Part shown: positions 1 to 7,991 of the stretch, one piece after another
Layout: each line of letters starts with the position of its first letter
How positions within the stretch are numbered: position 1 is the stretch's first letter
Assembly (NCBI RefSeq): GCF_003688415.1
Contig: NZ_REFJ01000005.1
Span: 55,890 to 119,889 of the forward strand
DNA length: 64,000 nt
From: Umboniibacter marinipuniceus
Lineage (GTDB): Bacteria > Pseudomonadota > Gammaproteobacteria > Pseudomonadales > DSM-25080
Direction: 5' to 3'
Program-made: the position numbers and the translations under genes
Notes under the pieces: generated by a model
Told to the model about the DNA's origin: nothing
What the model saw: only the letters and a program-made list of their open reading frames with translations
Database searches by the model: none

Positions 1-1
1 T

Positions 2-77
2 GTCCCCATCGTCTAGAGGCCTAGGACACCGCCCTTTCACGGCGGTAACAGGGGTTCGACTCCCCTTGGGGACGCCA
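2..77 (+). tRNA. tRNA-Glu (anticodon TTC), copy 1
   Basis: The 7-bp acceptor stem GTCCCCA/TGGGGAC closes a full cloverleaf. The anticodon loop of CCCTTTCAC reads TTC, the T arm is GGGGTTCGACTCCCC, the discriminator is G and the CCA is encoded. It is the first gene of the tandem Glu/Gly array. Confidence 0.97.
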
Positions 78-81
78 TATT

Positions 82-157
<76 letters not shown>

Positions 158-271
158 ATTTATCTTTGTTGGCCCAAAGATAGAACACTTCCTCTAGGGG
201 AAGTGAGTTAAGCAAGAAATTGTTTAACGGCATTGAAATATGCCACTAGGTTTCGTAAGAAATCGTCCTAA

Positions 272-347
272 GTCCCCATCGTCTAGAGGCCTAGGACACC
301 GCCCTTTCACGGCGGTAACAGGGGTTCGACTCCCCTTGGGGACGCCA
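272..347 (+). tRNA. tRNA-Glu (TTC), copy 2
   Basis: Base-identical to the first tRNA-Glu, 270 bp downstream. The CCA is encoded and a tRNA-Gly follows after 4 bp. Confidence 0.97.
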
Positions 348-351
348 TATT

Positions 352-427
<76 letters not shown>

Positions 428-541
428 ATTTATCTTTGTTGGCCCAAAGATAGAACACTTGCTCTAGGGGAAGTAAGTTAAGCAAGAAATTGTTTAACGG
501 CATTGAAATATGCCACTAGGTTTCGTAAGAAATCGTCCTAA

Positions 542-617
542 GTCCCCATCGTCTAGAGGCCTAGGACACCGCCCTTTCACGGCGGTAACAGGGGTTCGAC
601 TCCCCTTGGGGACGCCA
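542..617 (+). tRNA. tRNA-Glu (TTC), copy 3
   Basis: Third identical tRNA-Glu. Instead of a tRNA-Gly it is followed within 10 bp by a rho-independent terminator, so this is the last intact gene of the tRNA transcript. Confidence 0.97.
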
Positions 618-626
618 TATTAAAGA

Positions 627-655
627 AGCTCAACCGTTTGGTTGGGCTTTTTTTT
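627..655 (+). terminator. Rho-independent terminator of the tRNA array
   Basis: The stem AGCTCAACC/GGTTGGGCT has one G.T pair and a GTTT loop, and runs into eight T. It sits 10 bp after the last intact tRNA-Glu. Confidence 0.9.
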
Positions 656-707
656 CGTTTGGATACTGCCAATACCGTGAGTGGCAGTGGCCACCGCGCG
701 CTCAATG

Positions 708-747
708 CACGGCGGTAACAGGGGTTCGACTCCCCTTGGGGACGCCA
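708..747 (+). pseudogene. tRNA-Glu 3'-half fragment 1
   Basis: Forty bases identical to the 3' half of tRNA-Glu, including the T arm and CCA. No D arm, anticodon loop or 5' acceptor strand precedes it, so it cannot fold as a tRNA. Confidence 0.9.
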
Positions 748-756
748 TATTAAAGA

Positions 757-785
757 AGCTCAACCGTTTGGTTGGGCTTTTTTTT
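757..785 (+). terminator. Second copy of the array terminator
   Basis: Exact repeat of the stem-loop and T-tract at 627-655, carried along in the 130-bp unit. Confidence 0.85.
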
Positions 786-837
786 CGTTTGGATACTGTC
801 AATACCGTGAGTGGCAGTGGCCACCGCGCGCTCAATG

Positions 838-877
838 CACGGCGGTAACAGGGGTTCGACTCCCCTTGGGGATGCCA
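838..877 (+). pseudogene. tRNA-Glu 3'-half fragment 2
   Basis: Second isolated copy of the tRNA-Glu 3' half. It carries one change near the acceptor end (GGGGATGCCA instead of GGGGACGCCA), so this outermost copy is starting to diverge. Confidence 0.88.
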
Positions 878-884
878 TATTTTA

Positions 885-919
885 GAAATAGCTCAACCGT
901 TTGGTTGGGCTATTTTTTT
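885..919. terminator. Third, diverged terminator, probably bidirectional
   Basis: The stem AAATAGCTCAACC/GGTTGGGCTATTT with a GTTT loop is flanked by T on one side and A on the other. It can end transcription coming from the tRNA side and from higA, whose stop codon is 22 bp away on the other strand. Confidence 0.8.
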
Positions 920-941
920 GTTCTGATCGAAGGCCCCAAGC

Positions 942-1259
942 TCACGCCATTTTCTGAAATTGATGGAAATCCTCGATGGCTTGTAATTCATCATGTTCTG
1001 CTTGCTGAACCTTGTATAAATCCCAGCGTACTTGCAGGTTAAGCCAAAAATCGGCTGACACGTTGAAAAATCGTGCAAGGCGCAACGCAGTGCTAGGGGT
1101 TACGCCTCTTCGCTGATTCACAAGTTCATTTACACGCTGGTAAGGCACATGAATAGCGTCTGCAAGTTCGCGCTGGGTAATTTCCATCGGAACTAAGAAC
1201 TCATGAAGCAGCATTTCACCCGGATGCGTCGGAACTCTGTTAGTTGGAATGCGAACCAT
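942..1259 (-). CDS. higA: HigA-type antitoxin (XRE family)
   Basis: The 105-aa protein has the HigA signature: an N-terminal motif THPGEMLLHEFL, then a helix-turn-helix around residues 27-48 (ITQRELADAI...RVNELVNQRRG) and STALRLARFFNVSADFWLNLQ. In HigBA systems this protein binds the mRNase HigB and represses its own promoter. The start is preceded by GAGGTGACAAT. It lies 10 bp downstream of a higB reading frame that carries an internal stop, so the antitoxin probably has no active local partner. It may now act as an orphan regulator. Confidence 0.92.
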   Translation of the reverse strand: MVRIPTNRVPTHPGEMLLHEFLVPMEITQRELADAIHVPYQRVNELVNQRRGVTPSTALRLARFFNVSADFWLNLQVRWDLYKVQQAEHDELQAIEDFHQFQKMA

Positions 1260-1269
1260 ATTGTCACCT

Positions 1270-1563
1270 CTAGTGATAATCTGTTATCTCTACTTCAAAC
1301 GGGCCATTTACTCCCCATTTAAAGCAAATACGAAACTGCTGATTGATACGGATACTGTGTTGCCCAGAACGGCTTCCCGATAACGCTTCTAGCCGATTAC
1401 CTGGAGGAACTTTGAGCTAGTCGAGTGCGTATACCGAGTCGAGTTGATCAAGTTTCCTCGAGGCCACCTTCCATAGTGCTTGTGGGCAAGCCTTTCTGGC
1501 CGCTTTAGAAGCGTTACCATTGAAGATATCTTCGGTGGCTTTGTTTTTGAACGATACAATCAT
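1270..1563 (-). pseudogene. higB: HigB toxin gene interrupted by an in-frame TAG
   Basis: Reading the minus strand from the ATG at 1563 gives MIVSFKNKATEDIFNG, then VASRKLDQLDSVYALD, a TAG at 1419-1417 (codon 49), then [18 protein letters not shown] and [17 protein letters not shown], ending in EVEITDYH. This is a full-length RelE/HigB toxin (about 97 codons) except for the amber codon at a position that normally carries a polar residue. The downstream half keeps the conserved VPPGNRLE and SIRINxQxRICF blocks, so the stop is recent. Readthrough by a suppressor tRNA cannot be excluded. Confidence 0.9.
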
Positions 1564-1772
1564 TGGGGCACGATAGCACGGGTATCATGCTACGGCAATT
1601 CGTTATGATGACGAATACCTTGCTGCTTTCCACCGATACCAACGGCGAACTGACCAACTACTTCCAAGAAACCCTTGCCGTCGACCCGCGCGGAAACGTG
1701 GTGCTCGAAGGACGTGGTGATGGAAATCGTGTTCGTCGTTATTTCGAGAAGGAAACAGGACAGGCACTTTGA
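1563..1772 (+). CDS. Unidentified short reading frame, possible gene remnant
   Basis: An open frame of up to 69 aa ends in VVLEGRGDGNRVRRYFEKET plus three residues. It has no clear ribosome binding site; the only start is TTG at 1563 or an internal ATG. The protein looks like the C-terminal piece of a larger protein rather than random translation, but I do not recognise the family. It begins where the higB frame on the other strand ends, so this may be a junction between two inserted segments. The 110 bp to the next gene hold nothing I can name. Confidence 0.25.
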   Translation: MGHDSTGIMLRQFVMMTNTLLLSTDTNGELTNYFQETLAVDPRGNVVLEGRGDGNRVRRYFEKETGQAL

Positions 1773-1882
1773 TCAGTAGCCTGTCGCCGATTTCAGAGCC
1801 CACGACATGGACAGGCACACTCAGGAGCGTAAACGACCAAATTCAGTGTACCCCTACAGGACGGGGTAATAGTCAGTCCGTT

Positions 1883-3682
1883 CTATTGAGCTAGTTCAGC
1901 CAGAAACGGATGAATGGCTGAGCCGTATCGTGATCGTTTGTCCACAGACTCGCAATGGATTGCGCGCCGTGCCTGTCGAAGGTTGGGCGAGTGGACCCAG
2001 TCTGAGCCACTTTCAGGCATTAAACAGGCCCCATCGAATGGGAGATTTAGGGCGTTGAGTAGCTCAGGGATTATCGTTTCGGGCGCCTGCACCAACTGTT
2101 CATACTGAACACAGTAGACTCGTTCGCGCCAAGCATCGCATAGCTGTCGCGTCAGCCGATGACAGTCCTCCCAAACCTCAGCGAGTACGGCGGGCGAGTT
2201 GGCGAAGCGATACTCACGAGAGAGCGACTGCTGATAGATAGACAAGCAGTTATCGATGCGCTCGCGTTCGCAAATCACAAACCTAGCTTCCGGGAGTAAT
2301 TCCGCAATAATAGGGATGTAGAACACGTTAATGGGTGTGTGTTCAACGGCAACAGCGCCATCTCCAGGCAATAAATCTTGGCGCAAGTTGTCAGCTATGC
2401 GCTGCTTCTGCAGGCCGCTAAGAGTTCCTAGGTAGGCTTGTGGTGCACTGGGGTCCAGGTTTAGCTCGGCAATGAGCTTTTGAATAACACCCGTTTCACC
2501 TAGCGCAATACAACGCTCGTGCTGAGAAATGATACGTTGTGTGAGGGTAGTACCGCTACGAGGCATTCCGGTGACGAAAATGATCGATGGTTTGGTCTGC
2601 TCGTTTGAGGAGGTGAAGTCACTAAGGTTGTACTGCCGAGGAAATGAAACTTCACAGCCTTCGTCGATAAGTTGGAGCTCACGAGCGCGCTGGGTGCTGG
2701 AAAATGAGGCCGAATAGTCAGCGCTCTGATGCTGCAGTTTGGCGCAAACAAACCAGTATCTTGCTGAACCTTGAAACGGCGCACAGTGCTGCTCGAAGCG
2801 GTTAAGCAATTCCGTACCAAGACGATTCTGATCTAGGGACGCGAGTTGATACCAAGCTTCAAAGTCAGCCGGGTTTGTGTCAATAATCCGCGTGAACAAT
2901 GTTTCGGCGAATTCCAGCTCCCCGCGCTTTGCCGCGAGTACGCCCAAGTTAAGTTGACTGTCTCGTTTATCCGGCGTAGCAGCCAGAATTGCTTGGTAGC
3001 AATCATATGCCGCTGCAAACTCCTTCAGCTTAGTCAGTAGCACTGCTTCGAGGTGGAGCAGGTCGGTGCTCTGCGGGTACTCTTGGCGGGCTTTGAGCAA
3101 CAGGTCTCCCGCATGTTTAAGGTCATTGATTTCAATATAAGCACGGATGATGCCATTGAGCCGCTGCTCTGTTGGGCCTTCAGCTGAAATGCTCTTGGTA
3201 AATGCCTGCGCCGCGGCTCTATATTTTCCTTGAGCTAACGCCAGCCAGCCGGCTTCATCTAACACTAGGGTATTATCAGGCGCTCTATCAAGCAGACTTT
3301 GGAGTTGTTGCTTGGCCCAGCCGAATTTACCGCCAATACGCAGTGCCGTTGCAAATTCTACTTGAATATCAAGGTCTTCGGGAAGCATTTCGCTAGCAAT
3401 GCGGTAATAGCTGATGGCTTGCGCAGCCTCGCCGAATTGAACGGCACAGTAGCCGGCCATTCTAGCGAGATTAGCCGATTTTATATCAGCGGCTTGAACT
3501 GAACTCAAGTAGCGCTGAGCTTTGGTAATCTGGCCTGAATTGAGCAGTAATCCACCTAGAAGTTCAAGCGCATGGTGATCCGGATTTTCGCTACAAATAC
3601 TAGCCTCTAATGACTCAATAGCTTCCACGGTATTGCCTATTGAGAGAAGTCGTTGGGTATTTCGAAGGGCATCGTTTTGCAT
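1883..3682 (-). CDS. TPR-repeat sulfotransferase
   Basis: The 599-aa protein has an N-terminal TPR superhelix (about residues 1-340, repeated A-x-L...A pairs of helices). A C-terminal sulfotransferase domain begins with the 5'-phosphosulfate loop MPRSGTT at 373-379, followed by a probable 3'-phosphate-binding segment CERERIDNCLSIYQQ. Proteins of this architecture transfer sulfate from PAPS, and the TPR part probably selects a protein substrate; no signal peptide is visible. It is divergent from a TonB-dependent receptor 217 bp away, a pairing I recall from other marine and aquatic proteobacteria. The substrate is unknown. Confidence 0.88.
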   Translation of the reverse strand: MQNDALRNTQRLLSIGNTVEAIESLEASICSENPDHHALELLGGLLLNSGQITKAQRYLSSVQAADIKSANLARMAGYCAVQFGEAAQAISYYRIASEMLPEDLDIQVEFATALRIGGKFGWAKQQLQSLLDRAPDNTLVLDEAGWLALAQGKYRAAAQAFTKSISAEGPTEQRLNGIIRAYIEINDLKHAGDLLLKARQEYPQSTDLLHLEAVLLTKLKEFAAAYDCYQAILAATPDKRDSQLNLGVLAAKRGELEFAETLFTRIIDTNPADFEAWYQLASLDQNRLGTELLNRFEQHCAPFQGSARYWFVCAKLQHQSADYSASFSSTQRARELQLIDEGCEVSFPRQYNLSDFTSSNEQTKPSIIFVTGMPRSGTTLTQRIISQHERCIALGETGVIQKLIAELNLDPSAPQAYLGTLSGLQKQRIADNLRQDLLPGDGAVAVEHTPINVFYIPIIAELLPEARFVICERERIDNCLSIYQQSLSREYRFANSPAVLAEVWEDCHRLTRQLCDAWRERVYCVQYEQLVQAPETIIPELLNALNLPFDGACLMPESGSDWVHSPNLRQARRAIHCESVDKRSRYGSAIHPFLAELAQ

Positions 3683-3798
3683 TATTACTACCAGTAGCCA
3701 TTAATTTTTAGATATCGATGTTACGCGTATTCTTACTCGGCAATCAATCAGTTTGTCCTCGCTCTCATGTTTCAAGCTTATCGCTCATTCGCAACTCA

Positions 3799-3833
3799 TT
3801 GCATTCGAAGTAAAAAACTTTGCATTCGAAGTA
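3799..3833 (+). promoter_or_regulatory. Two direct copies of motif TTGCATTCGAAGTA before the TonB receptor
   Basis: TTGCATTCGAAGTA occurs at 3799-3812 and 3820-3833, a 21-bp phase that places both copies on the same face of the helix. The core contains the palindrome TTCGAA. The same motif stands before the other TonB-dependent receptor at 61803-61816 and, with one change, at 62015-62028. It is a candidate operator for a shared regulator; the regulator is not evident in the window. Confidence 0.6.
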
Positions 3834-3849
3834 CATTTGGTTTTATATT
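3820..3849 (+). promoter_or_regulatory. Candidate promoter of the TonB-dependent receptor gene
   Basis: TTGCAT (3820-3825) and TATATT (3844-3849) are separated by 18 bp, and the start codon lies 50 bp beyond. The -35 hexamer is part of the second shared motif, so a protein bound there would block or assist RNA polymerase directly. Confidence 0.4.
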
Positions 3850-3899
3850 TGAGGAAGGTGTCAAGACAACAAAAAAATAAACATCTGGAGAGCGAAACA

Positions 3900-6173
3900 A
3901 TGGAAGTAAAACGCAATGCACTTTATTTAGGGGTGTCGTTAGCCCTGTCGGGCTCGGTGGTAGCTCAACAGGAGACTGAGGCTACGGAGCAAGAATCTGC
4001 TAATAATCGTCAGGTCGAAGAAATCATCGTCACGGCAACGAAGCGATCACAGGATATTCAGAGTGTCTCAGTTGCTGTAACAGCACTGGGCGCTGACGAT
4101 ATTGCTAAGGGTGGAATTGAAGACGTAAGTCGAATTGAGAATTTGGTTCCAGGCATGAGTTACGGACAGTCGGGCAGTGAAGTTCGATTGGCAATTCGTG
4201 GAACGCGAACCAATAACGTAGGTTCAGAAGCCGAGCAGGTTGTGGGTATATTTGAGGACGGCGTGTACGTCCCCACCACAACACAGGCACTTGGATCCTA
4301 TGTTGACCTAGAGCGAATTGAAGTGCTTCGTGGCCCGCAGGGAACACTTTATGGTCGAAATACTTTCGGTGGAACGATTAACATCCATACTCGTGCGCCA
4401 GAATTCGATGAAGTTAGCGGCTACGTTCAAGCACTTGCGGGTACCTATGACCGTCGTAAGGTGGAAGGTGCGGTTAATCTTCCTATCTCTGATACGCTAG
4501 CTGTTCGTCTAGCCGGTTTAATGGATCAGCGTGACGGCTACATTGAAAATACCTACGTTGATGGTCCAAGTGATGATCTTAACGACGCTGATAACAAGTA
4601 CTTCCGAGCTAGCCTACGTTGGCAGCCAACTGAGTCTTTAGATGTTATTGTCCGTGCAGGTCAAGGCACTCAAGAAGGTAATGGCTCAGCAATTTGGGGT
4701 TACCAGCAAATTGGTGCCTATGACAACGGAAACTTCTTAGCTGGGCACCAATACTTGCCAGCTGATGCCACGGCAGCAACTGATCAGGGGCCTTGGAAGG
4801 TTTCCCGTAACATGGCTTCTAGTGTTGACTTGGAAAGCTCATTCTTTACCGTTCAGGCGGAGTGGGATGCGGATTGGGTGGTCATTAAATACACCGGTAA
4901 CCAAACTAATTTTGAGGGATCTCAGACTTACGACCCTGACTACAGCGACGGCGGTAGCTTGACTGATTCCGGTTTTGTGGGTTGGAACTCTGATCAAGAT
5001 ACTTTCTCCCACGAGATTCAATTCACGTCGCCAGCAAATGATACCTTCGAGTGGTTAGGTGGTGCTTATTACTTCGAGCAGGCTGCTGGTTGGAACTGGT
5101 TAGAGCGTGTAGGTGATGTTACCGCAGTGCCTCATTGGGATAATCAAGGCGACTATGTGAGTACGTCCCTTGGCGTATTTGCTAACGGTACTTTACACAT
5201 GAGCGAAGCAACTCGCTTGGTGGGTGGTATTCGTTACGCGGAAGATACCAAGCAACAACGTGATCCGCTTGACTGGAGTGTTTGGCCGCCAGTTCCAATG
5301 AAGGGACAGGGTAGTAAAGGTGATTGGAACGACATCCTTTACAAGGCTGCGGTTGAGCACGATCTTAATGATGATCAAATGCTCTATGGCCAAGTCTCCA
5401 CAGGCTATCGCGCGGGTGGTATTAACTTCGTAGATCCTGTTGTACCACTTACCTATGAGCCAGAGACTGTGACGGCTTGGGAAGTGGGTTATAAGTCAAC
5501 TTGGTTAGATCGCACCATGGTCTTCAACGCTGCGGTTTATCTCAATCAGTACCGTGATATGCAGGCGCAGTCATTCGTTGTTCAGGGCACCGGTGTAACC
5601 GAGTACACTGAGAATGGTGGCGAACTTGACAGTATGGGCTTTGAAGCTGAGCTAAGCTGGAATCCAACTGATCAGTTGAGTCTCTCTGGCTCCCTGTCCA
5701 TCATGCAGGCTGAATTTGGCAAGTACGAAGTATCTAAAGTACAAGGTCTGGGTAACATGGGTGGTCGTCAGGATCTTAATGATCCAGCATCATTGCTCAA
5801 TCTAGAGGGTTTCCGTCCGGCGCTGGCTCCTGAGCTGACCTTAGGTTTGCAGGCAAGCTATGATATCTATTTAGGCGATATGGGTACGCTTACGCCTTAC
5901 GCACAAACCTATTACTCAGGTGACTACTACGCTTATGACATTAACGTAGAGGGAGCAAAGCAGGATTCCTTCACTCGCACAGATCTTCGTTTGATCTGGG
6001 CTTCGCCTGATGCGAGCTGGGAAGTGCAGGGCTATGTGATGAACTTGGAAAACGAAGCGCAGCTAAACCGCGTTGTGGTATTTAATCCAAGTGAGCGTCC
6101 GTCAATTGCGAGTCTTCAGGCTAACTGGAGTAACCCACGTACGGCTGGTGTAAGTGTTAACTACAACTTCTAA
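3900..6173 (+). CDS. TonB-dependent outer-membrane receptor
   Basis: The 757-aa protein has a signal peptide (MEVKRNALYLGVSLALSGSV, cleaved after VAQ). A TonB-box-like EEIIVTATKR lies at 40-49, then a plug domain with LERIEVLRGPQGTLYGRNTF, then a 22-strand-type barrel ending in an aromatic residue (NYNF). Such receptors import scarce substrates across the outer membrane using the TonB-ExbBD proton motive force. The frame is open further upstream, but the ATG at 3900 follows GGAGAGCGAAACA and begins the signal peptide, so I take it as the start. The substrate is unknown; the divergent sulfotransferase and a shared promoter motif with the receptor at 62113 are the only clues. Confidence 0.93.
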   Translation: MEVKRNALYLGVSLALSGSVVAQQETEATEQESANNRQVEEIIVTATKRSQDIQSVSVAVTALGADDIAKGGIEDVSRIENLVPGMSYGQSGSEVRLAIRGTRTNNVGSEAEQVVGIFEDGVYVPTTTQALGSYVDLERIEVLRGPQGTLYGRNTFGGTINIHTRAPEFDEVSGYVQALAGTYDRRKVEGAVNLPISDTLAVRLAGLMDQRDGYIENTYVDGPSDDLNDADNKYFRASLRWQPTESLDVIVRAGQGTQEGNGSAIWGYQQIGAYDNGNFLAGHQYLPADATAATDQGPWKVSRNMASSVDLESSFFTVQAEWDADWVVIKYTGNQTNFEGSQTYDPDYSDGGSLTDSGFVGWNSDQDTFSHEIQFTSPANDTFEWLGGAYYFEQAAGWNWLERVGDVTAVPHWDNQGDYVSTSLGVFANGTLHMSEATRLVGGIRYAEDTKQQRDPLDWSVWPPVPMKGQGSKGDWNDILYKAAVEHDLNDDQMLYGQVSTGYRAGGINFVDPVVPLTYEPETVTAWEVGYKSTWLDRTMVFNAAVYLNQYRDMQAQSFVVQGTGVTEYTENGGELDSMGFEAELSWNPTDQLSLSGSLSIMQAEFGKYEVSKVQGLGNMGGRQDLNDPASLLNLEGFRPALAPELTLGLQASYDIYLGDMGTLTPYAQTYYSGDYYAYDINVEGAKQDSFTRTDLRLIWASPDASWEVQGYVMNLENEAQLNRVVVFNPSERPSIASLQANWSNPRTAGVSVNYNF

Positions 6174-6194
6174 GTAGTAGGTTTATACCCCAAG

Positions 6195-6225
6195 AGCCCT
6201 AGTTCCTAGAACTGGGGCTTTTTTT
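6195..6225 (+). terminator. Terminator of the TonB receptor gene
   Basis: The 11-bp stem AGCCCTAGTTC/GAACTGGGGCT has one G.T pair, a CTA loop and a T-tract, and lies 20 bp after the stop codon. Confidence 0.9.
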
Positions 6226-6350
6226 CGCCTGTGGAACGGTCTTGTGATCAACAGCACCTTTCAATCCTTGCGGTGCAATGAATACCTAACATTGCTGCTC
6301 CGGGGTATTCGCTGTGCAACGATTGGGCGTGTTAACTATCAACAGCTAAA

Positions 6351-6384
6351 AAAAGAGCGGGGTGAATATTCATCCCGCTCTTTT
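6351..6384. terminator. Bidirectional terminator
   Basis: AAAAGAGCGGGGTGA pairs with TCATCCCGCTCTTTT around the loop ATATT, with one G.T pair, and has A and T runs on both sides. It separates the plus-strand receptor gene from the convergent lipoprotein gene. Confidence 0.88.
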
Positions 6385-6428
6385 CTAACTCATTGATAGT
6401 GTCTTAGCAGTCGTTGAGATCGATGCTG

Positions 6429-6779
6429 TTAGGCACTTTCGCTGCAGCTAAACTCAACTCGTACACGAGCAAGTTCGTAGCTTGACATACCACTCGGGCA
6501 GGCAGAGGCGCCGCAACTTGCGTGACTACCGGAGCTTGATGTGGTTGTTTGCGTAACAGTGTCTGTTACTGACATAGCTGACTGCTGAGTTAGGCAGTAA
6601 TTGTTAGCAACCAAATTGGCGTTTTCGGTGAAACGCTCGAGCTCAGTTGGCATCGAAGTGAAAGGCGATGTGACACTAAATGTTGAGGCATCTAATTGTT
6701 GAACGGCATACTGAGGCGTCATTGAGCAGCCCATAGATACACCACACACTAGAGTAAGTATTACGGAAAATCTTTTCAT
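6429..6779 (-). CDS. Small putative lipoprotein
   Basis: The 116-aa protein begins with a lipoprotein signal MKRFSVILTLVCGVSMGC, with the lipidated Cys at 18. The mature part has scattered Cys (NNYCL, SCGASAC, FSC) and a Ser/Thr-rich middle (TVTQTTTSSSGSHASCG). I do not recognise a family. Starts further upstream are possible, but the ATG at 6779 begins the signal peptide. It is divergent from ompW and convergent with the receptor gene. Confidence 0.65.
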   Translation of the reverse strand: MKRFSVILTLVCGVSMGCSMTPQYAVQQLDASTFSVTSPFTSMPTELERFTENANLVANNYCLTQQSAMSVTDTVTQTTTSSSGSHASCGASACPSGMSSYELARVRVEFSCSESA

Positions 6780-7082
6780 AATATGCATCCTGCATTGGTT
6801 GAAACTTAGACCACCACCTTCGTGGCTCCTCATTAACCTTAATAGCAGAATGAAACAAGCGCAAGCTCTGAACCGCCACCGCCACCGCCACCGCCTAGAT
6901 CATCAAAAAATAGCCGCCACAACAGCGATCAAACAAATTGACCTTACAAATAGTGTGGTTATAATGAAGCCGCCGATAAATAGATATTTTGCGCAACTAA
7001 CAGTGTGAAACTATAGTCAGTCTGTTATTTATTCAGCGTGGAAGCTGATTAGTGTTTCTAACAAGATCAGAGGTAATCACCT
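6780..7082. other. Intergenic region between lipoprotein and ompW
   Basis: Divergent promoter region of about 300 bp. It holds a run of four CCACCG-type units (GCCACC repeated, 6879-6896) and an AT-rich stretch before ompW. I see no RNA gene or convincing operator. Confidence 0.4.
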
Positions 7083-7778
7083 ATGAACAAACTACTACTT
7101 GCAGTGACGATTGGCAGTTCGGCACTAGTTTTGGCAAATGCCGAGGCAGCTCAGCTAAATGGCGGCGACATTTTAATTCGCGCCGGTATCGCTTCAGTTC
7201 AGCCTGATGTCGACTCCGGAGTCCCCACGCTGGATGGAACAAGTTTGGCTGGCACGGCGAATGCCATTGACGTTGGCGATAACAGCCAGTTTGGGATTAG
7301 TGGTACCTATATGTTCAATTCTCAGTGGGGGATCGAAGTCTTGGCGGCAACCCCCTTCGAGCATGATATCTCAATAGATGGCGGCGCTCTGGATGGTGCG
7401 CCAGTAGGTACCACTAAGCACCTACCACCAACGGTTTCTGCGCAGTACTACTTCATGGGGCACAGCGATTCGTCGTGGCAGCCCTATGTAGGCTTGGGTC
7501 TCAACTACACCACATTTTTCTCGCAAGAGGTGGACCCGGCTTTCGAAGCGGCGCTGGGTGCAACAGGTGCAAGCTTAGATCTAGATGACTCCTTTGGTGT
7601 TGCGGTGCAGTTTGGTCTGGATTACTACATTAATGATTCATGGTTTGTAAACGCGAGTGCAATGTTGGCTCAAATTGAAGCGGACGCAACCATCGAACTG
7701 GAGCCCTCTGGGACAGTAGCGGTTAGCGCTGACATTGATCCTTGGGTTTACCGCCTGAATGTTGGTTACCGTTTCTAA
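7083..7778 (+). CDS. ompW: OmpW family outer-membrane protein
   Basis: The 231-aa protein has a signal peptide ending in AEA, then the OmpW pattern: GDILIRAGIASVQPD near the mature N terminus, TVSAQYYF, QPYVGLGLNYTTFF, and a terminal strand WVYRLNVGYRF ending in Phe. OmpW proteins are 8-stranded barrels with a hydrophobic channel, linked to passage of small hydrophobic compounds and stress adaptation. The start follows AGAGGTAATCACCT. It is monocistronic, with a terminator 57 bp downstream. Confidence 0.93.
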   Translation: MNKLLLAVTIGSSALVLANAEAAQLNGGDILIRAGIASVQPDVDSGVPTLDGTSLAGTANAIDVGDNSQFGISGTYMFNSQWGIEVLAATPFEHDISIDGGALDGAPVGTTKHLPPTVSAQYYFMGHSDSSWQPYVGLGLNYTTFFSQEVDPAFEAALGATGASLDLDDSFGVAVQFGLDYYINDSWFVNASAMLAQIEADATIELEPSGTVAVSADIDPWVYRLNVGYRF

Positions 7779-7834
7779 ACGGGGTTAATGCAAATAGTCT
7801 AACGCTTCGCTCAGAGAGGGGAGTAATCAGAAAG

Positions 7835-7863
7835 CCTAATACGTCCGCGTATTAGGTTTTTTT
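7835..7863 (+). terminator. Terminator of ompW
   Basis: Perfect 9-bp stem CCTAATACG/CGTATTAGG with a TCCG tetraloop, followed by seven T. Confidence 0.93.
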
Positions 7864-7931
7864 ATGTCCGCTAATGCTGACTCAAAGGTGACAATAGTCA
7901 CTGATGTGACATGTTAGGGTGGCTATATAGA

Positions 7932-7962
7932 GCCGCTGGATGTTGATTCGTTTTCCAGCGGC
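7932..7962 (+). other. Hairpin in the leader of the hydrolase gene
   Basis: GCCGCTGGA pairs perfectly with TCCAGCGGC across a 13-base loop, 30 bp before the hydrolase start. It has no T-tract, so it is not a terminator. It could be an operator or an mRNA-stabilising stem. Confidence 0.5.
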
Positions 7963-7991
7963 GCACTAATAACAAAAACAAGGAAGCTTCT

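Larger units (their letters stand above)
578..877 (+). repeat. 130-bp tandem repeats built from the tRNA-Glu 3' half plus terminator
   Basis: The last 40 bases of tRNA-Glu recur exactly 130 bp apart, at 578-617 (in the intact gene), 708-747 and 838-877. The intervening block (terminator plus a stretch with GTGGCAGTGGCCACCGCGCG) is repeated at 618-707 and 748-837 with one visible difference (GCCAATACC versus GTCAATACC). The copied tRNA segment starts in the anticodon stem and ends at CCA, the segment that tyrosine recombinases use as attB. The pattern could be att scars left by integrative elements or simple unequal duplication. Confidence 0.9.

Noticed and set aside
620-835. 71-aa minus-strand frame in the 130-bp repeat
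   Set aside because: It lies in terminator and tRNA fragments, so its codons follow the repeats only.
1603-1818. 71-aa minus-strand frame opposite the remnant frame
   Set aside because: No family, no ribosome binding site and biased composition. The plus-strand frame looks more protein-like, though also weak.
3753-3899. N-terminal extension of the first TonB receptor
   Set aside because: The frame is open, but it reads through the promoter and shared motifs, and the signal peptide begins at 3900.
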